64,000 bases of DNA from Alphaproteobacteria bacterium (lineage in GTDB: Bacteria > Pseudomonadota > Alphaproteobacteria > Sphingomonadales > Sphingomonadaceae): contig JAHJIJ010000021.1 in assembly GCA_018823325.1 (NCBI GenBank), forward strand, positions 20,163 to 84,162. The letters are read 5' to 3'. A program made the translations under genes and the position numbers. Shown piece by piece: positions 27,747-37,214 of the stretch (position 1 is the stretch's first letter; each line of letters begins with the position of its first letter). The notes under the pieces are model-generated. The model was not told the DNA's origin. It searched no databases and saw only the letters and a list, made by a program, of their open reading frames with translations.

Positions 27747-27772
27747 TCCTTGTTCCCGACGGATCGAGTGGA

Positions 27773-29465
<1,693 letters not shown>

Positions 29466-29509
29466 TCTTCGTCCTCGTCAAAAAACTGAATGGTCTAAAT
29501 CTGGACCGG

Positions 29510-29869
29510 TCAGAAACCGGATTGATCATCTTGCGGGTGGCTCTCGTCCTCGGCCGGTGGTGCGAGCGAGATCATCCCCGTCATGGCGAAGTGCCAGCCC
29601 TCGGGCGTACGATGGGCGATGCGGACCGGCTGGCCCAGCAGCGCATCGAACACCCGGCGCAGCGGCTCGCCCACATAGCGGGGCGAGACAAGCACCATGT
29701 CGTAATCATGCTCATTGAAGTGAAACCAGCTCTCCAGCTCAATCACCCATTCGTCCGCGCTCGCGTCTCCATGGTCCTGCGTGGTGCCGAAGAAATCGGC
29801 ACTCGCATTATGCCGCTCGAAATCGAACGGCTCGCTGACATGAACGCGGAGGCGGAGCGGCTGGGTCAT
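29510..29869 (-). CDS. Hypothetical protein between ilvB and ilvN
   Basis: 119-residue soluble acidic protein; no family recognised. It starts at ATG 29869, overlapping the ilvB stop by one base (TGATG), so it is translated together with ilvB. The sequence has LRLRVHVSEPFDFERHNAS, then EWVIELESWFHFNEHDYDMV and LVSPRYVGEPLRRVFDALLG. It has no cysteines, signal peptide or membrane segment. Its place inside a branched-chain amino-acid operon suggests a related or merely co-expressed role; nothing in the sequence shows which. Confidence 0.7.
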   Translation of the reverse strand: MTQPLRLRVHVSEPFDFERHNASADFFGTTQDHGDASADEWVIELESWFHFNEHDYDMVLVSPRYVGEPLRRVFDALLGQPVRIAHRTPEGWHFAMTGMISLAPPAEDESHPQDDQSGF

Positions 29870-31614
29870 CAGACCAGAGCCCTGGCCTCATCATCCATCG
29901 TTCCCGAAACCTGGCTGGGATCAAGCAGCATGTCGGTATGCGCTGCGCCCGAGGGGATCATCGGGAAGCAGTTGGAGAGCTTGGCCACCCGGCAATCGAC
30001 CACGACCGGGCCGGGCGTGTCGATCATCCTGCGGATGCCGGGGATCAGCTCGTCCATGGTCTCGATGCGGATGCCGGTCGCGCCATAGGCTTCGGCCAGC
30101 TTCACGAAATCGGGCAGGCTGTCCGAGTAGCTATGCGAATAGCGGCTCTCATAAGTGAGTTCCTGCCACTGGCGGACCATGCCCATATATTCGTTGTTCA
30201 GGATGAAGATCTTCACCGGCAGGCTATATTGAATGACCGTGCCGAGCTCCTGAATGTTCATCTGGATCGAGGCATCGCCGGCCACGTCGATCACCAGCGA
30301 ATCCGGATTGCCGAGCTGCGCGCCGATCGCGGCCGGGAAGCCATAGCCCATCGTGCCAAGGCCGCCGGAGGTGAGCCATTTGTTCGGCTCATCGAAGTGG
30401 AAGTGCTGCGCCGCCCACATCTGGTGCTGGCCGACTTCCGTCGTGATGATCGTGTCGCGGTCGCGCGTCGCCTTGTAGAGTTCGGCAATCGCGCGCTGGG
30501 GCATGATTTCCTCGCCGCCCTCGACATAATCGAGGCTCTTGCGGGCGCGCCATTCCTCGATGCGGGACCACCAGTCGCTATAGTCGGGCTTCTTGTAACC
30601 ACGCGCCTTCAGGCCAGCGATGATCGCCTCGATGGCGCGGCCGGCATCGGCGACGACCGGAACATCGATGGGGATGATCTTGTTGATCGAGCCGCGGTCG
30701 ATATCGACATGGACCTTCTTGCTGAGCGGCGCGAAGGCATCCAGCCGGCCAGTCACGCGATCGTCGAACCGTGCGCCAAGCGCCAGAATGAGATCGGCCT
30801 TGTTCATCGCGAAATTGGCTTCATAGGTGCCGTGCATGCCCAGCATCCCCAGCCACTGCGGCGAGGACGCAGGAAAGGCGCCAAGACCCATCAGCGTGGA
30901 GGTGACCGGCGCGCCGAGCATGTCGGCAAGCGCACGCAGCGCCTCGCTTGCGGCGGGACCGGAATTGATGATGCCGCCGCCGGTATAGAGGATCGGGCGC
31001 TCGGACTGGAGAATGAGCGCGATGGCCTTGTCGATCATCTCCGCGTCCGGCTCGGTTTGTGGTCGATAGCTCGGATGCGCGTTCAGTGTCGGCTTTTCGT
31101 AAGCCGCCGTGGCGACCTGCACGTCCTTGGGAATGTCGATGACGACCGGGCCGGGGCGCCCCGAGGTCGCGATATGGAAAGCCTCGTGAACCGTGCCGGC
31201 AAGCTCGGCCGGGCTCTTCACCAGATAATTGTGCTTGGTGCAGTGGCGCGTGAGGCCAACGGTGTCGGCTTCCTGGAAGGCGTCCGTGCCGATGAGGTGG
31301 GTGGCGACCTGCCCGGTGATGACGACCATCGGAATGGAGTCCATCAGCGCATCGGTGATGCCGGTGATGGCATTGGTCGCGCCGGGGCCGGACGTGACGA
31401 GCACGACGCCGGGCTTGCCGGTCGAGCGCGCATAGCCTTCCGCCGCATGGGCCGCAGCCTGCTCATGGCGCACGAGGATATGCTTGATCTTCTGGTGATC
31501 GTAGATCGTATCGTAGATCGGCAGCACCGCGCCGCCGGGATAGCCGAACACGGTGTCGACCCCCAGATCGAGCAGGCATTGAACCAGAATGTCGGCGCCG
31601 CTTCTCTCGGCCAC
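29869..31614 (-). CDS. ilvB: Acetolactate synthase large (catalytic) subunit, biosynthetic type
   Basis: Thiamine-diphosphate enzyme that condenses pyruvate with pyruvate or 2-ketobutyrate. 581 residues. The start is GTG 31614 with AAGGAG six bases upstream. Seen: FGYPGGAVLPIYD and the catalytic Glu in LVRHEQAAAHAAEGYAR; the FAD/regulatory domain in the middle; and the ThDP-magnesium motif VIDVAGDASIQMNIQELGT near residue 440, with NNEYMGMVRQWQ. It heads ilvB-(119 aa)-ilvN-ilvC. The leader is described separately. Confidence 0.96.
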   Translation of the reverse strand: MAERSGADILVQCLLDLGVDTVFGYPGGAVLPIYDTIYDHQKIKHILVRHEQAAAHAAEGYARSTGKPGVVLVTSGPGATNAITGITDALMDSIPMVVITGQVATHLIGTDAFQEADTVGLTRHCTKHNYLVKSPAELAGTVHEAFHIATSGRPGPVVIDIPKDVQVATAAYEKPTLNAHPSYRPQTEPDAEMIDKAIALILQSERPILYTGGGIINSGPAASEALRALADMLGAPVTSTLMGLGAFPASSPQWLGMLGMHGTYEANFAMNKADLILALGARFDDRVTGRLDAFAPLSKKVHVDIDRGSINKIIPIDVPVVADAGRAIEAIIAGLKARGYKKPDYSDWWSRIEEWRARKSLDYVEGGEEIMPQRAIAELYKATRDRDTIITTEVGQHQMWAAQHFHFDEPNKWLTSGGLGTMGYGFPAAIGAQLGNPDSLVIDVAGDASIQMNIQELGTVIQYSLPVKIFILNNEYMGMVRQWQELTYESRYSHSYSDSLPDFVKLAEAYGATGIRIETMDELIPGIRRMIDTPGPVVVDCRVAKLSNCFPMIPSGAAHTDMLLDPSQVSGTMDDEARALV

Positions 31615-31637
31615 AGGAAACTCCTTGAAAACGATAT

Positions 31638-31748
31638 GCAGCGCCCATGGTGGAAAGGCGCTGCCCTGACAAGGTTGGAGCCTCTATGGATCATAAAATG
31701 ATGTGTCAACAGCATTTTGAGTAATAAAATTACAATGTATGATGGCAT
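31638..31748 (-). promoter_or_regulatory. ilvB leader: possible promoter, hairpin and Ile/Val/Leu-rich reading frame
   Basis: Upstream of ilvB on the reverse strand lie a TTGACA at 31709-31704 (no clear -10 partner) and an 8-bp hairpin GCAGCGCC/GGCGCTGC at 31664-31638. An ATG at 31748 opens a frame beginning MPSYIVILLLKMLL, rich in branched-chain residues. Ile/Val/Leu-rich leader peptides with terminator hairpins control ilv operons in other bacteria. Here the frame does not stop before the hairpin and runs on into ilvB in another phase, and no close T-run follows the hairpin. Attenuation is therefore only a possibility. Confidence 0.3.
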
Positions 31749-31900
31749 AGAATAATTTTATTGAGTTGAAGGCCCCCGGCTATGAGCAAGTGGGTCCGGT
31801 TGTAACGCCGGGTCCGCCGCAGAAAATCTGAGAATGGCGGCTTTTGGAGTGGGCAGGTGACGGGCTGTATGGCTTGAAGGTCGTGGGGAGTGGTTCTCCT

Positions 31901-31991
31901 CCGTTCGGGCTGAGCTTGTCGAAGCCCCGTCCTTCTCCCTTGAAACATAGGCAGAAGAAGGACAGCCCTTCGACAAGCTCAGGGCGAACGG
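31901..31991. repeat. Palindromic dispersed repeat, copy 2
   Basis: Arms CCGTTCGGGCTGAGCTTGTC (31901-31920, continuing GAAG) and the complement-like arm ending CTCAGGGCGAACGG (31968-31991). It is the second of three copies in the window. It lies in the 478-base gap 31615-32092 between ilvB and the 108-residue gene. Apart from the ilvB leader and this repeat I see no gene there; 31680-31780 is notably AT-rich. Confidence 0.8.
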
Positions 31992-32092
31992 GTGGTTGGG
32001 CAATGGCAGCTTTGTTGTCGGGCCTGGCTTGTCTGTTGTCGAACCACGCAACCAACATCCCCCGACGACTGCTTTGTTGTTGGGAGCAGACG

Positions 32093-32419
32093 CTATGCCT
32101 TTCGCTCCAGAGACCGGCGGAACGCTCGCCAATAGGAAGCGCACCCCACTGCGAAGATGCCGACTGCCCAAATCACACTGAGCCAAAACCAACCATGCCA
32201 CAGAACACCGCGCGATAAACCCAGTTCGTCCGAGATCATGACGGGAACAAATGGCGCGACCGCTAGGAGGAAGAACTTGGCGTCGACACGTTCCGACTTT
32301 GAGAATCCTGCGATGCGTTTGAATGCCGTATTGCGCTCCGTCATCTGCCACAACGCTGTCTCTTGCTGACGCGACCAGCGGTCGAGCAGCTTTCTCAAAA
32401 CGGAAATGCGACCAGCCAT
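32093..32419 (-). CDS. Small hypothetical membrane protein
   Basis: 108 residues with two hydrophobic segments (about residues 48-62, AKFFLLAVAPFVPVMI, and 72-92, WHGWFWLSVIWAVGIFAVGC) and basic ends (LRKLLDRWSRQQ and RAFRRSLERKA), the pattern of a small inner-membrane hairpin protein. No family recognised. Base composition is somewhat lower in G+C than the neighbours, and a dispersed repeat lies 102 bases beyond its 3' end, so it may be an acquired gene. Start ATG 32419 has GTGGGG close upstream. Real, but of unknown function. Confidence 0.5.
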   Translation of the reverse strand: MAGRISVLRKLLDRWSRQQETALWQMTERNTAFKRIAGFSKSERVDAKFFLLAVAPFVPVMISDELGLSRGVLWHGWFWLSVIWAVGIFAVGCASYWRAFRRSLERKA

Positions 32420-32568
32420 GCCCCACTATCCCAAGGACGGCCTATGTCCGCAATGGGGTCTTGTTCGGAACGTCCGCTTTTGAAGCCTCTCCCGTCATTT
32501 TCTGCCGTTCGTCTCTGCGCCATTAACCACCTTTTCGCGCCGATGCTGAAGCACTGGGCAAAAGAAAA

Positions 32569-32593
32569 CGGCGCCGGACTCTCGTCGGCGCCG
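32569..32593 (-). terminator. Intrinsic terminator of the PEP-CTERM gene
   Basis: Perfect 8-bp palindromic arms CGGCGCCG (32569-32576 and 32586-32593) with a nine-base loop. On the reverse strand the stem is followed by TTTTCTTTT. It lies 30 bases past the stop of the choice-of-anchor A gene. Confidence 0.8.
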
Positions 32594-32623
32594 CTTATCT
32601 GGTCGCGGAAAGCGTCTGTGACG

Positions 32624-33829
32624 TCAGGCGAACCGCACTGCCAGCGCGCGGCGGCGCAGGGCTGCGCCGGCGAGGCCAAAGCCCGCGATCATCATCGCCC
32701 AGGTTGCCGGCTCCGGCACGGGGACGAGATTGAGATTGCCATTGAAGGTGCCGAGATGGATCTCGCCGCCGCTGCCATCTGTGTAGCTGCCGACGACCAC
32801 CGAGCCTTCGATGGGAGTGTGGATCAGCAGGCTGGCATTGGGCGCCAGCACTGATCCGTGGAACATGTTGCCGGCAAAATTGAGCGTCTCGGCATCGACG
32901 AAGTTCCAGATCACCTGCTGGTTGTAGTCGCGGTTCGAACCGGCGGAATTGAAACCCAACGTCACATCCGTGCCGAACACATTGATGATGACCGGCGTCG
33001 TGTCCGCGAAATTATAGGTGAGGTTGGTGATCGAGGCGAAGTCCGCCGCATTGAACGAGAACAGCGCATAGCCCGCGCCATTGTCCACGGCGTTCAGCGT
33101 CATCGCCGTGCCGCTGAGGTCGAAGCCGCTCGGGTTGCTCAGCATGTTGAGCGAGGCAAGGGCAGAGGACAATGCCTGCACGTCCGCGGAAACCTTCTCG
33201 ACGGTCGCCGTGATCGGCGCGGAGATCGATGCGGCATAGCCGGGATCGCCGGCGGAAAGGTTGAAGTTGCGCGTGCCGCCATTGAAATTTCCGGACGCCG
33301 TGCCGCCGACATTGAGCGTGCCGCCATTCTGGTTGATCGAGCCGCTCGAGAAGCTCCCGCCGATATTGTAGATGTCGCCCGTATCGATGTTCGGGTTGCT
33401 GCCGGTGAAATCGCCACCGACGTTCACCGTACGCGGGGTCGAATTCATCGTCAGCCAGCTGTTCGTCACATTGCCTGCGACAGACGCGCTGCCGCCCGTG
33501 GAAATGGTGCCGACGCCGCCGTTCGAGCCGTTGTGGACCTTGATATCCGCATTCACGACATTGCCGCCCACGGTCAGGACCGGGATGTCCGCGGAGGTGG
33601 CCTGACCCTGGCTGGAATTGCCAATGCCGACCTGGCTTGTGCCGGTCAGATTGCCGCCGACCAGCATCTTGCCTTCCACGTCATGCTTCAGGTTCACGTC
33701 GCCGAGCACGATGAGATTGTAATTCTTGAGCGCTTCCAGGCCGGCTGTTGCATCGCCGCTGGCGAGGGCGGGAGCACTGGCGAAAGTGGCGAGGCCGAGG
33801 ACAACGGCAAATGTGGACCGCTTAAGCAT
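32624..33829 (-). CDS. Choice-of-anchor A family protein with PEP-CTERM sorting signal
   Basis: Secreted surface protein of 401 residues. Start ATG 33829 (MLKRSTFAVVLGLATFASAP) opens a signal peptide; the frame continues upstream to 33958 without coding character. The body resembles the choice-of-anchor A domain (TIGR04215 type): LKNYNLIVLGDVNLKHDVEG, Asn/Gly-rich repeats, and the end region with FAGNMFHGSVLAPNASLLIH and GSVVVGSYTDGSGG. The C-terminus is VPVPEPATWAMMIAGFGLAG followed by LRRR: the PEPxxWA variant of PEP-CTERM, a hydrophobic helix and a basic end. Known: exosortase removes this tail during export, in bacteria that make exopolysaccharide. No exosortase gene is in the window. Confidence 0.88.
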   Translation of the reverse strand: MLKRSTFAVVLGLATFASAPALASGDATAGLEALKNYNLIVLGDVNLKHDVEGKMLVGGNLTGTSQVGIGNSSQGQATSADIPVLTVGGNVVNADIKVHNGSNGGVGTISTGGSASVAGNVTNSWLTMNSTPRTVNVGGDFTGSNPNIDTGDIYNIGGSFSSGSINQNGGTLNVGGTASGNFNGGTRNFNLSAGDPGYAASISAPITATVEKVSADVQALSSALASLNMLSNPSGFDLSGTAMTLNAVDNGAGYALFSFNAADFASITNLTYNFADTTPVIINVFGTDVTLGFNSAGSNRDYNQQVIWNFVDAETLNFAGNMFHGSVLAPNASLLIHTPIEGSVVVGSYTDGSGGEIHLGTFNGNLNLVPVPEPATWAMMIAGFGLAGAALRRRALAVRFA

Positions 33830-33958
33830 GTAGAGGCGTCTCCGGAGAATTCTATATCGAAGGATTAAGGCGCCATATACCAAATCATCACTCGGTGAAG
33901 TGCTCATCCATCCCCCGAAAATGCCCGTCCGATTTTGGGACAGAAGGGGGGTCGGCAA

Positions 33959-34912
33959 TTAACGCGCCTCGGCCTCAATCGCCGCGAGGTCTTCGATAGC
34001 CACCGTCTCGTCCGGGTGCAGGGTCGTCCAGCCGGCCTGCCGTCCCCGCGCCCAGGTCCGCTGGCGTTTCTGATAGGCAATCGTCTGCTTGAGGATCGCG
34101 GCGCGGGCTTCCTCCCGGCTGATCTCGCCGGAAAGCATGGCGGCCAGCTCGCGCACGCCGAGCGCGCGCAAAACGGGCCGGTCCTTCGGGATGGGGCGGC
34201 GGATCAGCGCTTCGACTTCTTCGATGGCACCGCCCGTGAGCATCTGGTCCAGCCGTTGCTCGGCGCGCGCGGCCAGCGCATCGCGCGGGAGCATCACGAC
34301 GGCGCCATGAATGGGCATCCAGCCTGCGATCCCGCCTTCGCGACGCGCTTGCCACTGATGCAGCGGCGTTCCGGTTGAGCGGACGACTTCCAGCGCCCGC
34401 GCCACGCGCGACGTATCTCCGGCATTGAGTCGCGCTGCACCGTGCGGATCTTCACGCTCCAGAGCGGCATAGCTGTCCGCGACTGCCATGGCGCGCACCG
34501 ATTCGCGAATGACGGGGTCGATCTCCGGCACCGGCGCGATGCCGTGCAGCAGCGTGTGCAGATAAAGCCCGGTCCCGCCGACGAGGATCGCAGGCACGCC
34601 TTGCCCATGTGCCGCGTCAATCTCGGCCTTCGCCTCCTGCGCCCAGCGCGCGGCGGAGCAATCCTCCATGCCGTCGATATGGCCGAACAGCCGATGCGGC
34701 GCTCGGGCCAGATCCTCCTGCGGCGGGCGTGCCGTCAGCACGCAGAGGTCAGCATAGACCTGGCTTGCATCGGCATTGATGATGATGCCGCCGGTGGCCT
34801 CTGCCAGCCGCATCGCGACTGCGCTCTTGCCGCTGGCGGTCGGCCCGGCAATAAGCGCGACCGGCGGCCGCTCCCGGCCGCGCGCTTCGGGCAGGGAATC
34901 AGGATCAGGCAT
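33959..34912 (-). CDS. miaA: tRNA dimethylallyltransferase
   Basis: Transfers a dimethylallyl group to N6 of A37 in tRNAs that read UNN codons. Start ATG 34912 (MPDPDSLPEARG) gives 317 residues with the P-loop GPTASGKS at residues 23-30; ATG 34942 with AAGG upstream is a credible alternative, but it would overlap the serB start. Seen: INADASQVYADLCVLTARPP, LVGGTGLYLHTLLHGI, RLNAGDTSRVARALEVVRST and IAYQKRQRTWARGR, all typical of MiaA. Divergent from serB with almost no space between. Confidence 0.94.
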   Translation of the reverse strand: MPDPDSLPEARGRERPPVALIAGPTASGKSAVAMRLAEATGGIIINADASQVYADLCVLTARPPQEDLARAPHRLFGHIDGMEDCSAARWAQEAKAEIDAAHGQGVPAILVGGTGLYLHTLLHGIAPVPEIDPVIRESVRAMAVADSYAALEREDPHGAARLNAGDTSRVARALEVVRSTGTPLHQWQARREGGIAGWMPIHGAVVMLPRDALAARAEQRLDQMLTGGAIEEVEALIRRPIPKDRPVLRALGVRELAAMLSGEISREEARAAILKQTIAYQKRQRTWARGRQAGWTTLHPDETVAIEDLAAIEAEAR

Positions 34913-34940
34913 GGCTGGCGGCAATTCGGACGGGCAGGAC

Positions 34941-35819
34941 ATGATTGCGACCTTAGTCGCGCATGACGGACTTGGGCAGGGGGACGTGAATGCCGCGCGC
35001 GATGCGCTGGCGCAAGCGGGCCTCGATGTCGGTGCGCCGGCCTGGGTTGAGGCAGGCGAGGCGGTCGATCTGCCGTTCGCTGGCGACCGTGCCGAGGCGC
35101 GCGCGGCGCTTGAGGCGCTGGCGCCCCCGGCGGACCTGTTCGTGCTCTCCCGCGCCAACCGCGATTGCCGGCTGTTCGTCGCCGACATGGATTCGACGAT
35201 GATCACGGTCGAATGCATTGACGAGCTGGCCGACTATGCCGGCCTCAAGGACGAGATCGCCGCCGTCACCGAGCGGGCCATGCGCGGTGAACTCGACTTC
35301 GCGCAGGCGCTCACCGGCCGTGTCGCGCTGCTCAAGGGCCTCGACGCTGCGATGATCGACCGGTGCCGGGAGGAGCGGGTGCGGCTGATGCCGGGGGCGA
35401 AGGCGCTGGTGCAGACCCTCCGCGCGCGGGGCGCCCGGACGATCCTCGTTTCCGGCGGTTTCGTGCCCTTCGCGCAGCCGGTCGCGCAGGCCATCGGTTT
35501 CGATGTGGCCATCGCCAACACGCTGCATATCGAGCAGGGCAAGCTTGCCGGCACAGTGGGCGAACCGATTGTCGACGCGGCCCGCAAACGCTCGGAATTG
35601 CTCGGCACGGCGCAGGAGGGCGGCCTTGCCTCCACGCAATCCATCGCCATCGGTGACGGCGCGAATGATATCCCCATGATCGAGGCTGCCGGCTTCGGCG
35701 TGGCCTATCACGCCAAGCCCAAGACTCGCGCGGCGGCGGATGCGGCCATCGAGCGAGGCGATCTCAGCGTCCTGCTCCATGCGCTCGGCATTCCCCGCGC
35801 GCAGTGGGTGACCGGTTGA
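34941..35819 (+). CDS. serB: Phosphoserine phosphatase
   Basis: HAD-family phosphatase for the last step of serine synthesis. Start ATG 34941 (MIATLVAHDGLGQGD) gives 292 residues; ATG 34911, which has a better-spaced AGGA, would add ten residues. Seen: the nucleophile motif DMDST with D82 and D84, followed by MITVECIDELADYAG; ILVSGGFVPFAQP (motif II); and SIAIGDGANDIPMIEAAGFG (motifs III/IV). The N-terminal 70 residues are the ACT-like extension seen in alphaproteobacterial SerB. Confidence 0.93.
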   Translation: MIATLVAHDGLGQGDVNAARDALAQAGLDVGAPAWVEAGEAVDLPFAGDRAEARAALEALAPPADLFVLSRANRDCRLFVADMDSTMITVECIDELADYAGLKDEIAAVTERAMRGELDFAQALTGRVALLKGLDAAMIDRCREERVRLMPGAKALVQTLRARGARTILVSGGFVPFAQPVAQAIGFDVAIANTLHIEQGKLAGTVGEPIVDAARKRSELLGTAQEGGLASTQSIAIGDGANDIPMIEAAGFGVAYHAKPKTRAAADAAIERGDLSVLLHALGIPRAQWVTG

Positions 35820-35919
35820 AGTCCCGCCGTCTGCGCGGCGCAATCTGGTAACTTTAACTGAATCTTAGGGCCAGCCGTGAGATTCCCTCGATCAACCGAC
35901 GATCGACCGGGGGAATATC

Positions 35920-36627
35920 GTGCGAATATTGGCGCTAGCATCTCAAAAGGGCGGATCGGGTAAAACCACGCTTTCCGGCCATCTTGCCGTCCAGGCCCAG
36001 CGCGCCGGCGCCGGGCCGGTGGTGCTGATCGACATCGATCCGCAGGGCTCGCTGGCGGACTGGTGGAACGAGCGCAGCGATGAATATCCCGCATTCGCCC
36101 AGACGACCGTGGCGCGGCTCGCGAGCGATCTGGAGGTGCTGCGTCAGCAGGGCTTCAAGCTCGCGGTCATCGATACGCCGCCCGCCATCACCATGGCCAT
36201 TCAAAGCGTCATCAGCGTTGCCGAACTGATCGTCGTGCCCACGCGGCCCAGCCCGCATGATCTGCGCGCCGTCGGAGCCACGGTCGATCTGTGCGAGCGC
36301 GCCGGCAAGCCGCTTATCTTCGTGGTGAACGCCGCGACACCTCGCGCACGCATCACGTCGGAAGCCGCCATCGCGCTTTCCCAGCACGGCACGGTGGCGC
36401 CGGTCACCGTCCATCATCGCACCGATTTCGCCTCATCGATGATCGATGGCCGCACCGTCATGGACTTCGATCCCAAGGGCCGCTCGGCCAAGGAAATCGA
36501 GCAGCTCTGGACCTATGTGGCCGACCGCCTCGAGCGCAATTTCCGCCGCACCGTCTTCTCGCCAAGCCAGGCCGCTGCCGTCATGTCGCGCCAGACGGGC
36601 TTTGGACGCCGGGTTGTTCAGGGATGA
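35920..36627 (+). CDS. ParA family ATPase
   Basis: P-loop ATPase of the ParA/MinD group, 235 residues. The deviant Walker A motif KGGSGKTT is at residues 10-17, with VVLIDIDPQGSLADWWNER (Walker A') and LAVIDTPPAITMA (Walker B). No N-terminal DNA-binding domain, so it is of the small ParA type (ParF/Soj-like or a positioning ATPase). Start GTG 35920 follows GGGGGA. The stop overlaps the next start by four bases (ATGA). With the ribbon-helix-helix-like gene and the SPOR lipoprotein it forms a three-gene unit. It is not near an obvious origin, so a role in positioning an envelope or surface machine is as likely as DNA partition. Confidence 0.87.
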   Translation: MRILALASQKGGSGKTTLSGHLAVQAQRAGAGPVVLIDIDPQGSLADWWNERSDEYPAFAQTTVARLASDLEVLRQQGFKLAVIDTPPAITMAIQSVISVAELIVVPTRPSPHDLRAVGATVDLCERAGKPLIFVVNAATPRARITSEAAIALSQHGTVAPVTVHHRTDFASSMIDGRTVMDFDPKGRSAKEIEQLWTYVADRLERNFRRTVFSPSQAAAVMSRQTGFGRRVVQG

Positions 36628-37196
36628 GTGGCGAGAATTCCATGGCCGAGCCGCGGCCTGCCGCGTCGTTGACCGCCAATCTGCTGGCCCGTCGTGGCGC
36701 TGCGCGCCCGGCCATGCGCCGTCCGTCACTTGCCGGTCTTCAGTCCGGGTCGACGTATAGCGATGATCTCGGCTGGAACGACATGGGCCATGAGCCGGCC
36801 GCCGAGGCGGATCAGCCCGAGGTCGATAAAAATGTCGCACCCGTCGGTGTCGAGGCGCCCGTGCCGATCAAGCCGTCCATGGTCGCGCGCGATAGCGATC
36901 CCGCGCCCGTATCGCCGGCAAAAGAGCAGATGCTCTCGCTCGCCGAGCAGATCAGCCTGCGGTCCGCACCGCGCAAAACAAGCAGCGCGCGCCCGGCCAG
37001 TCTCGCCGGGGAAGCCCGCAAGGCAGCCTTCACACTGCGTCTGGATACGGAGCGCCATCTGCGGCTCCGCCTGCTCAGTGCCGTTTCGAACCGCTCTGCC
37101 CAGCAACTGCTGGTCGAAGCGCTCGATGAGGTGATCGCGCGCAACGCCAAGGTCCAGGAACTCGCCGAGCAGGTTGAAACGCAACCCAAAGGTTGA
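36624..37196 (+). CDS. Hypothetical protein with ribbon-helix-helix-like C-terminus, ParA partner
   Basis: 190-residue protein translated by ATGA overlap from the ParA gene. The first 125 residues are low-complexity and probably disordered, rich in Pro, Ala and acidic residues. The C-terminal 55 residues (AAFTLRLDTERHLRLRLLSA, then SNRSAQQLLVEALDEVIARN) fit a beta-strand plus two helices, as in ribbon-helix-helix DNA-binding or ParG-type partners. Known: small ParA ATPases of the ParF type work with ribbon-helix-helix partners. The assignment here is inferred from position and pattern, not from a recognised family. Confidence 0.65.
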   Translation: MSGENSMAEPRPAASLTANLLARRGAARPAMRRPSLAGLQSGSTYSDDLGWNDMGHEPAAEADQPEVDKNVAPVGVEAPVPIKPSMVARDSDPAPVSPAKEQMLSLAEQISLRSAPRKTSSARPASLAGEARKAAFTLRLDTERHLRLRLLSAVSNRSAQQLLVEALDEVIARNAKVQELAEQVETQPKG

Positions 37197-37214
37197 GTGA
37201 TATCGGGGGTATCG

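Noticed and set aside
29938..31701. 587-codon + strand reading frame
   Set aside because: Antisense shadow of ilvB produced by high G+C codon bias; the reverse strand encodes a complete acetolactate synthase.
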